A stretch of 31,807 bases of DNA from JBOHCT01 sp050699055. GTDB lineage: Bacteria; Actinomycetota; Actinomycetes; Streptosporangiales; JBOHCT01. Below are positions 1-9,090 of this stretch, piece by piece. The DNA lies in assembly GCA_050699055.1 (NCBI GenBank), contig JBOHCT010000023.1, positions 1 through 31,807 on the forward strand, in the 5' to 3' direction. Made by a program: the position numbers and the translations under genes. The notes under the pieces are model-generated. The model ran no database searches. It saw nothing but the letters and a program-made list of their open reading frames with translations, and was not told the DNA's origin. How positions within the stretch are numbered: the first letter of the stretch is position 1; each line of letters begins with the position of its first letter.

Positions 1-700
1 TGGCGTCGGCGGAGAGATACGGCACCAGGACGGTGGCCTCGACGCTGGGCAGCTCGCCCTCGATGCGGCGCACGACGTCGCTCCTGTCGTACGTCCTGCC
101 GTTGTACCGGTAGCCGTCGACGGCGAGCAGCACCTTGGGCTCGATCTGACGGAACCGGTCGATCACGCTCGACGCGCCGAAGTCTGGCGAGCACGACGAC
201 CACACAGCACCGATGCTCGCCGCGGCGAGGAGGGTGATAAGGGTCTCGGGCAGGCTCGGCGCGTAGGCGGCCACCCGGTCGCCCCGGCCGACCCCGAGCG
301 CCCGCAGGCCTGCCGCGACCCGCGCGACCTCGCGGCGAAGCTCCGCGTAGCTGAGGGTACGGGCGTCCCCCGCCTCGTTGCGGAACACGACCGCCGGATG
401 GTCGTCACGCCTGCGGAGCGCCAGATGGGCGTAGTTGAGGCGAGCACCGGGGAACCACCGGGTGCCGGGCATCTCGCCCTCGTGCACGGGCCCGTCGCCG
501 CGCTCGCCCTCGACCTGGAAGTAGTCCCAGACGGAGGCCCAGAACGCGTCGATCTCGCCCGTCGACCAGCGCCACAGCTCGTCGTACGAGGCGAACGTGA
601 GCCCGCGTGACTCGCGCAGCCAGACGAGGTACCGGGAGACCTGGGCGTGCTCGCGCGTCTCGTGGGACGGTTTCCACAGCAGCGTGCCTTCGTCGACCAC
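1..700 (-). CDS. Acetoacetyl-CoA synthetase (acetoacetate--CoA ligase), N-terminal part; runs off the window
   Basis: Activates acetoacetate to acetoacetyl-CoA with ATP; a cytosolic adenylate-forming enzyme of ketone body and PHB-type metabolism. About 233 N-terminal residues are visible, and the rest lies beyond position 1. The family is recognisable from the opening GTLLWKPS, then SYDELWRWS, the tryptophan-rich FWASVWDYF stretch, MPGTRWFPGARLNYA, and VWSSCSPDFGASSVIDRF, which is the conserved block of this ligase branch. The GTG start at 700 is preceded by GGGAGG about six bases upstream, and an in-frame stop lies just upstream of that, so this start is well fixed. It is 44 bases downstream of the HAD-like gene on the same strand and may share its transcript. 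The C-terminal AMP-binding motifs cannot be checked here. Confidence 0.93.
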   Translation of the reverse strand, partial: MVDEGTLLWKPSHETREHAQVSRYLVWLRESRGLTFASYDELWRWSTGEIDAFWASVWDYFQVEGERGDGPVHEGEMPGTRWFPGARLNYAHLALRRRDDHPAVVFRNEAGDARTLSYAELRREVARVAAGLRALGVGRGDRVAAYAPSLPETLITLLAAASIGAVWSSCSPDFGASSVIDRFRQIEPKVLLAVDGYRYNGRTYDRSDVVRRIEGELPSVEATVLVPYLSADA

Positions 701-744
701 CGGCGCCTCCCATCATCCGTCGCCTCCACCGTACGAGCCGCCGG

Positions 745-1518
745 TCAGCGCCGCACCCGCGTCAGATCCATGACAGACCGGGTCAGCTCCTCGGTTTCAC
801 GGAGGTTCGGAAGGACGACGTCGGCGCCCTCCGCAGCGAGCTCGGCCTCCGTGCTGCGTCCGCTGGCGACGGCGACGATCGCCGCTCCCCCGATATGCGC
901 GGCGGCGACGTCGCGGATCGAGTCGGCGATCACGACGGTCGGTCCCTCACGCACCCCGTCGCCGTAGGTGACGGCGGCGCGCTGCCTGGCGACCTCCACG
1001 AGCGTGGCCTTCGGGAAGGTCTCCGAGGCATACCCTCCGATTTCCACGTCGAGGTAGCGGGCGAGGCCGAACGTCTCCAGCTTGACCAGGGCGTTCGGCT
1101 GGATGTTGCCGGTGAGCACCGACTGCACGACATCGGGGATACGTGCCAGCGCGGCCAGCGCCTGCTCTGCCCCTGGCAGCGCCCGCCCGTACCGACGCAG
1201 CTCCTCTCGCCGTGCGCCCAGAGCCGCGGCGAGCGCGTCGGTGAACTCCGGGAGGTGGTGGTCTGTGGGTTCGATGCCGTTACGCGCGAGGGTCTCGAAG
1301 ATGACCTCGGAGTCGGTACGTCCGGCCGCCGGAGCGAGGCTGACGAGGGGACATCCGGTGACCTCCTGGAACGCTTCGGCGTACGCCTCCCGCATCACGC
1401 GCCCGACGTCGACGAGCGTGTGGTCGATGTTCCAGAGAACGAGCCGGGACGCTGGAGACGGGGTGCGTGCCCCCGCCCGCGACGCCGGCGACGCTGACGA
1501 CACTGCTCGACGGACCAT
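745..1518 (-). CDS. HAD-superfamily protein with Asn at the nucleophile position
   Basis: A 257-residue haloacid-dehalogenase-fold protein. Motif I reads LWNIDHTLVD: the residue that is normally the nucleophilic Asp is Asn30, while the second acid, Asp32, is kept (codon AAC confirmed on the minus strand). Motif II is SVLTGN, the motif III lysine lies in ETFPKATL, and motif IV reads VVIADSIRDVAAA. The rest of the fold therefore looks intact, with a helical cap of the phosphoglycolate phosphatase/beta-phosphoglucomutase sort between motifs I and II. Canonical HAD phosphatases form an aspartyl-phosphate, so an Asn would block or greatly slow that chemistry. It may be a binding protein, or the residue may be deamidated. 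The N-terminal 24 residues are low-complexity, and the ATG at 1518 has only a weak GGAG upstream, so a shorter start is possible. Confidence 0.85.
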   Translation of the reverse strand: MVRRAVSSASPASRAGARTPSPASRLVLWNIDHTLVDVGRVMREAYAEAFQEVTGCPLVSLAPAAGRTDSEVIFETLARNGIEPTDHHLPEFTDALAAALGARREELRRYGRALPGAEQALAALARIPDVVQSVLTGNIQPNALVKLETFGLARYLDVEIGGYASETFPKATLVEVARQRAAVTYGDGVREGPTVVIADSIRDVAAAHIGGAAIVAVASGRSTEAELAAEGADVVLPNLRETEELTRSVMDLTRVRR

Positions 1519-1710
1519 CCCACGCTCCGGTCGTGTACTCGGGGTCTCCAGCCTCCCACGGAGGGTCGCCTCGTACGTCTGCCTTGACGCAACGGCCTTA
1601 CCTTTTCCCTCCCCGCTCGCCCTCCTCCCACGCCGATCTTGAAGGTTATCGAGGTCTCACGGGCCGCTGAGCCAGGGATCTCGGCAAAATCGGCGCCCCG
1701 GGGTGGTGGC

Positions 1711-3351
<1,641 letters not shown>

Positions 3352-3462
3352 CGCTTCGCTCCTGAAGGCTCGACCTCGTTGTCGCGCTGCCTGCTGTCCT
3401 ACCCGCATGCTCGCACGCGCGGGCCGGATCCCACACGCTCGCCGAGCGCGCGGTTGGCGGCG

Positions 3463-5517
3463 TCACTGGTCGCCGAGCGTCACCTCGTGCTCGACCGGGG
3501 AACCGTTCACCGCGATGGTGGTGACGTCGGGACGATGCTCGCCGTGCGCCGCCACCACGAGGTAGGTCCCGTCGGCGGGCGCCTCCAGTGCGTATCCGCC
3601 GTTGCCGCCGCTGCGCGCCTGAGCGATCTGCCGGCCGGAGGAGTCGATCATCGTGATCGCGGCTCCGGACAACGGACTCCCGTCGGAACGGTAGACGGTA
3701 CCGAGAACGGCGGGCCGAGGTCCCGCGGAGCCTCCGTTCCCTGAAGGCGTCCGCCCGGTGTGCGCGGAGTCGCGCGCCAACCCGGCCGGCTCCGCCGCCC
3801 CCTCCGGCGGGGCAGGCCGTCCCGTGTGCACCGGCGGTCCCACCGTCGCGGGCTGCGGGGTCTTCTCCTCGTGGATGTAGATGCCGCCGCGGAAAGCGGA
3901 CGCGATCGCGCCGACGACGGACATGGCCGCGGCCGCGGTGAAGACGATGACCAGGCCGTGGTGAAAGGGCCCGGCGATGAGGTGCGGGAAGAACCCTTTC
4001 CCGGTAAGGGTGTGGGCGCTACCGGCTGGGAGGTTCCGCAGCACCTGTGGGGGGAGGAGGTTGCCGATCGGGTTGTAGCCGAGGAACGCGGCGAACAGGG
4101 TGCCGATCGGCGGCAGCCCCGCGACCTTGCCCGCGACCGCGTCGGGGACGCCTTGGCCGGTCAGGCCGGCGTACAGGCTGTGCGGCAGCCGGGCGGCCAG
4201 CCCGGTGGTCATCAGCGAGAAGAAGATGCCGATCGACAGCGCCATGCCGGAGTTTTGCAGCGTGGTGCGCATGCCGTTGGCCTGGCCGCGCTGGTCGGCC
4301 GGCACGCTGTTCATGATCGCGGTGGTGTTGGGGGCGGCGAACAGCCCCGACCCGATCCCGGCGATGAACAGGACGAGCCCGAACTGCCAGTAGGTGAAGT
4401 CGGTGGGGAGCGCCAGCAGCGCCCCGTACATGGCGGCGCCGACCAGCATCCCGAGGGTGGCGAGGGTGCGGGCCCCCACCCGGTCCGACAGGGCCCCCGA
4501 CGCCGGACCGGCCACCAGGAACCCGAACGTCATCGGGATCATGTAGATCGCCGCCCACAGCGGGGTGACCTCGAAAGCGTAGCCGTGCAGCGGCAGCCAG
4601 ATTCCCTGCAACCAGATGATCAGCATGAACATCAGCCCGCCGCGGCCCACCGCGCCCAGCAGGCTGGCCAGGTTCGCCGTCCAGAACGCCCGGATCTTGT
4701 ACAGCCCGAGGCGGAACATCGGCTGCGCGACCCGGGTCTCCACCAGACAGAAGACCGCGAGCACCACCAGCCCGCCGACCAGGGCGCCGAGCACCATCGG
4801 GTTGGTCCAGCCCTCCACGTGCCCGCCGTAGGGCTGGATGCCGTACGTGATCCCGACCAGCACCGCGGTCAACCCGATGGCGAACAGCACATTGCCCCAC
4901 CAGTCGACCCGCGCGGCCTTCCGTACGCCGATCTCGCGCAGCGACACGTACGCCCACACCGTGCCGACCAGGCCGATCGGGACCGACACGAAGAACACCA
5001 GCCGCCAGTCGACCGGCGCCAACAGGCCGCCGACGATGAACCCGATGAAAGAGCCCCCGATGCCCGCCACCGAGTTGATGCCCAGCGCCATGCCGCGCCG
5101 ACGGGCGGGGAAGGCGTCGGTCAGGATGGCGGTGGAGTTGGCCATCAGCATCGCCCCGCCGACGCCCTGCACCAGCCGCCACACGATCAGCCACATCGCT
5201 CCGTGGGCATGTTGGAGTGGGTCGAGGGCCAGCGCGATCGACCCGGCGGTGAACACCGCGAACCCGGCGTTGTAGATCTTCACCCGGCCGAACATGTCGC
5301 CGAGGCGGCCCAGGGTGACGACCAGGACGGCCTGGACCACCATATAGCCCATGATGATCCACAGCAGATAACTGATGTTGCCCGGTTCCAGCGGGTTGAG
5401 GTGGATGCCGCGGAAGATGTCCGGCAACGCGATGATCACGATCGACATGTTCACCGTCGCCATCAACACGCCGAGCGTCGTGTTCGACAACGCGAACCAC
5501 TTGTAGCGCCCTGTCAC
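3463..5517 (-). CDS. DHA2-family MFS transporter with C-terminal carboxypeptidase-regulatory-like domain
   Basis: A 684-residue drug:H+ antiporter-type permease of the 14-helix DHA2 (EmrB/QacA) family, in the cytoplasmic membrane. The first loop carries GRLGDMFGR (motif A), helix 5 has the GGSFIGFIVGG motif C region, and hydrophobic segments run to about residue 545. A proline-rich linker then leads to a compact beta-sandwich module at about 602-684: VLGTVYRSDGSPLSG, ITMIDSSGRQ, then the GGYALEAPADGTYLVVAA hallmark of carboxypeptidase-D regulatory or CnaB-like domains. The tail is about 80 residues longer than ordinary DHA2 proteins. Because both ends of 14-helix MFS proteins face the cytosol, this module is predicted to be cytosolic. 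It is the last gene of the six-module cluster, separated from the hydrolase gene by 289 bases that contain a candidate promoter and two operator-like sites. The GTG start has only a GGGGGC-type upstream purine run. Confidence 0.9.
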   Translation of the reverse strand: MTGRYKWFALSNTTLGVLMATVNMSIVIIALPDIFRGIHLNPLEPGNISYLLWIIMGYMVVQAVLVVTLGRLGDMFGRVKIYNAGFAVFTAGSIALALDPLQHAHGAMWLIVWRLVQGVGGAMLMANSTAILTDAFPARRRGMALGINSVAGIGGSFIGFIVGGLLAPVDWRLVFFVSVPIGLVGTVWAYVSLREIGVRKAARVDWWGNVLFAIGLTAVLVGITYGIQPYGGHVEGWTNPMVLGALVGGLVVLAVFCLVETRVAQPMFRLGLYKIRAFWTANLASLLGAVGRGGLMFMLIIWLQGIWLPLHGYAFEVTPLWAAIYMIPMTFGFLVAGPASGALSDRVGARTLATLGMLVGAAMYGALLALPTDFTYWQFGLVLFIAGIGSGLFAAPNTTAIMNSVPADQRGQANGMRTTLQNSGMALSIGIFFSLMTTGLAARLPHSLYAGLTGQGVPDAVAGKVAGLPPIGTLFAAFLGYNPIGNLLPPQVLRNLPAGSAHTLTGKGFFPHLIAGPFHHGLVIVFTAAAAMSVVGAIASAFRGGIYIHEEKTPQPATVGPPVHTGRPAPPEGAAEPAGLARDSAHTGRTPSGNGGSAGPRPAVLGTVYRSDGSPLSGAAITMIDSSGRQIAQARSGGNGGYALEAPADGTYLVVAAHGEHRPDVTTIAVNGSPVEHEVTLGDQ

Positions 5518-5651
5518 GCCGTCCCGCCCCCTGTCCCGAGGCGGGAACGGACCGCCGTCGCCCTCGTCACCGAATCCTCCTTCTGCGCGGCCGCCCGCGT
5601 CCCGGGTCCGCCCTGGTGCGTGGCGCAGCCCGCCGTCACCGTCCAGCTTCG

Positions 5652-5672
5652 TTAGTTCGCCTCAAGCAAACA
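5652..5672. promoter_or_regulatory. Operator-like inverted repeat, copy 1, upstream of the MFS gene
   Basis: The near-palindrome GTTCGC-N5-GCAAAC has five of six arm positions paired, preceded by TTA. It aligns with a second site at 5747-5767 at 15 of 21 positions as a direct repeat. The arm pattern GTTTGC/GCAAAC is typical of TetR-family operators, and the only TetR gene in the window heads the gene cluster upstream. Function is inferred. Confidence 0.4.
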
Positions 5673-5746
5673 CGTGTCCAGCCGCAAAGCTTCCCGTCTT
5701 CCCCCGTGATTCGCCCTCTGCCGGCTGTCTTCCACCCACGGGAAAG

Positions 5747-5767
5747 TTAGTTTGCATTATACAACCA
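5747..5767 (-). promoter_or_regulatory. Candidate promoter and operator-like site for the MFS gene
   Basis: On the minus strand this AT-rich patch reads as a perfect TATAAT -10 hexamer (5756-5761), flanked by a degenerate GTTTGC/CAACC inverted repeat that matches the site at 5652-5672. The -35 element is poor. It lies about 240 bases upstream of the MFS start, which would leave a long leader containing the other operator-like site. It is the only AT-rich island between the hydrolase and the transporter. Confidence 0.4.
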
Positions 5768-5806
5768 AGTATCGGGTCCGTCGCCGTGTGGGTGCGCCTG
5801 AACCCC

Positions 5807-6712
5807 CTACCCGCCGTCGACCATGGTGCGGAACTGCCGCTCTACGAGACGCGGCGCCTCCAGCTGTGCGACGTGTCCCACGCCGGCCATGATCACGACA
5901 CGTGCGTTCGGGAACGTCCGACTGGCGCGAACCGCCGTCCGGGCGTCGACGATCTGGTCGGCGCCGCCGTAGATGATCAAGGTGGGGGCCAGCACGCGGC
6001 GAGCCAGGTGCCACATCCGCTGCCGACCCGGCCTCAGGTACTCCTTCACCGCCCCGCGCAGTGCGCCGAGGTAGGCGTCCTGCGAGTGCGGCTGGCCGGT
6101 GGACGCGCGGATCTCCTCCGCGGTCTCGGCGACCCGCTGCGGATGGACCAGCGAGGGGTCGCCGAAGAGGGCCTCGAGGGTCTGCCGCGCCTGCTCGTCC
6201 GGAGTGAGCCTGCCGGCACGACGCATCGCGAAAGACCCGACGCCGGGCATCAGCGGTACGACGAGCAGCGCGGACGCCAACCGCGGCCGCAGGTCGGGCA
6301 GGGCCGGCGAGATGAGGGTGAGGGTGCGGACGAGGTCGGGACGCTCGGCGGCCACCCGCGTGGCGACAGTACCGCCCAAGGAGTTCCCGAACAGATGGAC
6401 GGACCCCGCGCAGGTCCGCTCTATCAGCGCCGCGACGGCGTCGGCCTGCGCCTCGATCCCGTAGGCGGCGGGCCAGGGCGGCGACTGCCCGAAGCCAGGG
6501 AGATCGGGCACCCGTCCGTCGAGCCGGTCGCGCAGCGCTGTCATGAGGTCCGTCCAGCTCGCCGACCCGCCGCCGAGACCGTGTACGAACACCGCCGGCT
6601 CGGCCCGGCTCGACGTCGGTGGGGCGTGGCGCACGAACATCGGGCGGTGGCGGACGTCGACCAACTCGCCGGGCCACACCGGCACAAGCTCTTGGCACGT
6701 CAGCGCGCTCAT
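5807..6712 (-). CDS. Alpha/beta hydrolase-fold enzyme
   Basis: A 301-residue soluble hydrolase of the alpha/beta superfamily, substrate unknown. Visible elements are the oxyanion-hole FVHGLGGGSASW (about 41-53), the nucleophile elbow GNSLGG with Ser111, acid Asp251 in IIYGGADQIVD, and His280 in AGVGHVAQLEAP. PDLPGFGQSP is the loop typical of the C-C hydrolase/haloperoxidase-like branch. The ATG at 6712 is chosen because AAGGGG sits six to seven bases upstream; the longer GTG form at 6742 lacks such a site. It lies 48 bases downstream of the three-module beta-sandwich gene, on the same strand, so it is probably co-transcribed. What it hydrolyses in that context is not evident. Esterase, lactonase or epoxide hydrolase activities are all possible. 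Confidence 0.9.
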   Translation of the reverse strand: MSALTCQELVPVWPGELVDVRHRPMFVRHAPPTSSRAEPAVFVHGLGGGSASWTDLMTALRDRLDGRVPDLPGFGQSPPWPAAYGIEAQADAVAALIERTCAGSVHLFGNSLGGTVATRVAAERPDLVRTLTLISPALPDLRPRLASALLVVPLMPGVGSFAMRRAGRLTPDEQARQTLEALFGDPSLVHPQRVAETAEEIRASTGQPHSQDAYLGALRGAVKEYLRPGRQRMWHLARRVLAPTLIIYGGADQIVDARTAVRASRTFPNARVVIMAGVGHVAQLEAPRLVERQFRTMVDGG

Positions 6713-6760
6713 GGCGCACCCCTTCGTCTCCGGGCGGGTCACGCGGACCAGGCGACGACG

Positions 6761-7606
6761 TCATCGGTGGGCGTGGGGCGGCTCCATGGCGATGTCGGCC
6801 ATCTCGACCGCACCGGCGGACAGACGCACGCCGACAGCGACAGGCGCGTAACCCGCCGCGGTCAGCGTGTAGGTGCCCTCGGGCACCCCATCGAAGGCGT
6901 ACTCACCGTCGGGGCCGGTGGGAGCGGCGCCGACGACGGTGCCGCCAGCGTCAATGAGCGTGACAAGAGCTTCGTCGACGGGCTTTCCTGTGGACGACCG
7001 GACGGTACCGCCGAGCCGACAGCGGGCGGCCAACTCGATGTCCTGCCGTGCGCGGCCCCCGTGCGCGACCCGCACCGTGACGGCGGCCGGCTGCTGGTCC
7101 GTCGCCGCCGCGGTCAGTGTGTACGTGCCCGCGGAAAGGTCCTCGAGAGCGTACGACCCGTCGTCGGCGGTGATGGCGGTGGCGACGACATCGCCCCGGA
7201 TGTCGGTGAGTGTCACCAGGGCCCCTCTCGCCGCGATGCCCGCGACCTGGACCACCCCGCCGACGGCACCCGTGCCGGACAGTTCGATGTCGTGACGGAC
7301 GCTCGTGTCCGCGACCGCGACGAGGGCCGCGTGTGGCTGGTAGGCGCCGACGGCGCAGATCACGATGTAGTCGCCGCCGGCGGGTGGGCGCAGTCGGTAT
7401 GCGCCATCGTGGCCGCTCCTGGAGCGGTCGGCCTGGCGTCCCCGCAGGTCGGTCAGGGTCACGGTGGCCTGGCCGACGGGCGTGCCGTCGGGCCCGGTCA
7501 CGTACCCGACGACCGCGGAGCGCCCCCCGTCGGCCTCATGCACCGTGGTGAACGATTCGGCACCTGACCCGAAGACTCGCGCTCCAGGGTCGGGATGGTG
7601 CTGCAC
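6761..7606 (-). CDS. Protein of three tandem carboxypeptidase-regulatory-like domains
   Basis: A 281-residue protein built almost entirely of three beta-sandwich repeats of about 80 residues each. Each carries the pattern V-T-L-x-D-x-x-G followed by T-G-x-D-G-x-Y and G-T-Y-x-L-x-A: VTLTDLRGRQ with HDGAYRLRPPAGGDY, VTLTDIRGDV with DDGSYALEDLSAGTY, and VTLIDAGGTV with PDGEYAFDGVPEGTY. This is the carboxypeptidase-D regulatory/CnaB-like fold. No signal peptide, lipobox, membrane segment or sortase signal is visible, so it looks cytosolic, which is unusual for the fold. The GTG at 7606 is chosen because GGAGG lies five bases upstream; the longer frame begins inside the neighbouring SPW-like gene. 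It sits 46 bases after that gene and 48 before the hydrolase, on one strand. An adaptor or scaffold role is a guess. Confidence 0.85.
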   Translation of the reverse strand: MQHHPDPGARVFGSGAESFTTVHEADGGRSAVVGYVTGPDGTPVGQATVTLTDLRGRQADRSRSGHDGAYRLRPPAGGDYIVICAVGAYQPHAALVAVADTSVRHDIELSGTGAVGGVVQVAGIAARGALVTLTDIRGDVVATAITADDGSYALEDLSAGTYTLTAAATDQQPAAVTVRVAHGGRARQDIELAARCRLGGTVRSSTGKPVDEALVTLIDAGGTVVGAAPTGPDGEYAFDGVPEGTYTLTAAGYAPVAVGVRLSAGAVEMADIAMEPPHAHR

Positions 7607-7652
7607 CAACGCCTCCTTTTCCTCCTTCTCGGCCCGATCGCGGGACGTTCGG

Positions 7653-7901
7653 TCAGCGCGACGTCGTCGCGGCGGGGCGACGCATCCGGGCTCGCAGGGC
7701 CAGAGCGACAACGCCGCCGAGGGTGATAAGGCTGACGCCGAGCAGCACGCTGCCGGCGATCACGTCGCCGTGGGTGGCCGGCACCCAGGAGGCGCCTCGC
7801 GGCTGGTAGCCGACCGCGAACGGCGCGACGATGAGCCACACCCCGACCCCGGCAAGGACAACGAGCAAGGCGGGAGAAAGACGGCTCAGGATTCGCGTCA
7901 T
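7653..7901 (-). CDS. Small SPW-repeat-like membrane protein (82 aa)
   Basis: An 82-residue protein with two hydrophobic helices (about 9-28 and 48-70) joined by a short loop reading WLIVAPFAVGYQP followed by GASW. The W-x-x-x-A/S-P-F/W-x-x-G-Y pattern resembles the SPW repeat of two-helix membrane proteins. The same loop occurs in the adjacent upstream protein, so the two are paralogues. The ATG at 7901 overlaps the upstream stop as ATGA and is preceded by GGAGG eight bases away, so coupled translation is very likely. A basic C-terminus (RARMRRP) suggests that end is cytosolic. Function unknown; position in the cluster suggests a membrane partner of the transporter or the beta-sandwich proteins. 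Confidence 0.8.
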   Translation of the reverse strand: MTRILSRLSPALLVVLAGVGVWLIVAPFAVGYQPRGASWVPATHGDVIAGSVLLGVSLITLGGVVALALRARMRRPAATTSR

Positions 7902-8473
7902 GGCTGGTTCCTCCGGGAGACCGCCTGGGGATACGGGTCGGCTGGCCGGCGGGCGTCGCCGCTCGCGGCCAGATCTTCCTGCAAGGCCCTGACGAGAGGC
8001 TCGAGCAGCGCCGCGAGGTCACTCGTTGACCCGGTCGCCGCGGTGTTGTCCTCCCCTGCGGGCGGCCGGGGTTCAGTGGACCCCCCGGTGTCAGTGGACC
8101 CCGCCGCCGGGCGCTCCTCGGGGCGGCGCGTACGCGGCGCGAACGCGCCGATCGCACGGAGCCGTGCGACGAGCGAGGCCGCGAACGTCACGACGGCAAC
8201 GGCAGCGACAACGGCGACCCCGAGCCCGGTGAAGAAGTCCGTGACGGTGGTATCGCTCCAGTCCGCGCCGCCCGGCTGGTACCCCAAGGCGAAGGGCGCC
8301 AGCATCAGCCAGCCGCCGACAAGCACGCCGACGACGGAACCCGCCGCACCAAGCAAGGGGGCGGCCACCGACGCCTGGCCGGTGCCCTCGGGCGCGGCCG
8401 GGTCACCGCCCACCCCGCCGGGCGGCCGGTCGACCGTGTCGTCTCCGACACGCGGACTCATCGGTGACGTCAT
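7898..8473 (-). CDS. SPW-repeat-like membrane protein with long hydrophilic tail (191 aa)
   Basis: A paralogue of the next gene with extra ends: a hydrophilic Pro/Gly-rich N-terminus of about 35 residues, two membrane helices (about 38-60 and 83-107) flanking the loop WLMLAPFALGYQP, then GADW, and a tail of about 80 residues. Part of the tail (SDLAALLEPLVRALQEDLAA) could form an amphipathic helix. The start overlaps the upstream stop as ATGA, with GGAGGAG seven bases upstream, and its own stop overlaps the next start in the same way. This is strong evidence for one polycistronic message. I do not recognise a biochemical function. The shared APFA-x-GYQP loop between this and the 82-residue protein suggests heterodimerisation or duplication. 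Confidence 0.8.
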   Translation of the reverse strand: MTSPMSPRVGDDTVDRPPGGVGGDPAAPEGTGQASVAAPLLGAAGSVVGVLVGGWLMLAPFALGYQPGGADWSDTTVTDFFTGLGVAVVAAVAVVTFAASLVARLRAIGAFAPRTRRPEERPAAGSTDTGGSTEPRPPAGEDNTAATGSTSDLAALLEPLVRALQEDLAASGDARRPADPYPQAVSRRNQP

Positions 8474-9090
8474 CGCGGATCTCCTCCCAGGTGATCATGG
8501 CCCTGCCCGGAGAGCGGCTCGAGGAGCCGCCGCGCCCAGGGAAGGAGCAGGAGGCGGGCGGCCCGTCGCGCCCGTACGTACGCGCTCTCGGCAGCCGCGT
8601 CCCCCCCGCCTGGCTGGCCGGGCGCGGTCGGCACCAGGCGGGCGGCCGACGCCACGAGCGCCGGGTGACGCTCTGGGGAGGTGAGGATCCGCGTCGCGAG
8701 CAGGGCCGCGGTAAGCCCGACTGTCGCCCGCGCGTAGGGCGACGCCGCCGGTTCATCCACAGCCCGGCCACGCTCGTCGCCTCCGCCCGTCCGGCGTCCC
8801 GTGTCCGACGAGGCTTCGTCGAGGGTGAGGATCACGGTCTGGTCCTGCAGGCCGCGCCCGACCGTCACGTAACGGGCGTCCGGGTAGTGCTCGGCGGACG
8901 ACGCGACCAGCAGGTACGCGCCGGGCGCCGGGACCGGGAACAGGAACGTTCCATCGCCACCGGTGCGCGACCGAGCGATCTGGTCACCGTCTGTGTCGAC
9001 GGCGCTCACCAGCACTCCGGCGCATCCGCGGCCGGCGGTGTCCCGAACCTGGCCGGCCACGCCGAGCGACGCGACGGCCTCACCGCGCAT
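8470..9090 (-). CDS. Carboxypeptidase-regulatory-like domain protein with unknown C-terminal half
   Basis: A 206-residue protein. Residues about 8-92 form one beta-sandwich module (VAGQVRDTAGRGCAG, VSAVDTDGDQIARSRTGGDG, PAPGAYLLVASS) closely resembling the tails of both transporters in the cluster. A charged linker follows, then an Ala/Arg-rich helical segment (about 115-195) with no family I recognise. No signal peptide is present. The ATG at 9090 is chosen over the GTG one codon earlier because GGAGG is six bases upstream of the ATG. It overlaps the MFS stop by one base (TGATG), and its own stop overlaps the next start by four, so it is embedded in the operon. The module shared with the transporter encoded just upstream makes a physical link to that transporter plausible. 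Confidence 0.8.
   Translation of the reverse strand: MRGEAVASLGVAGQVRDTAGRGCAGVLVSAVDTDGDQIARSRTGGDGTFLFPVPAPGAYLLVASSAEHYPDARYVTVGRGLQDQTVILTLDEASSDTGRRTGGGDERGRAVDEPAASPYARATVGLTAALLATRILTSPERHPALVASAARLVPTAPGQPGGGDAAAESAYVRARRAARLLLLPWARRLLEPLSGQGHDHLGGDPR

Noticed and set aside
3760..5655. Long plus-strand open frame opposite the first MFS gene
   Set aside because: Composition (Gln/Asp/His/Arg repeats) is typical of antisense reading of a membrane-protein gene, and the minus strand has a clear transporter.
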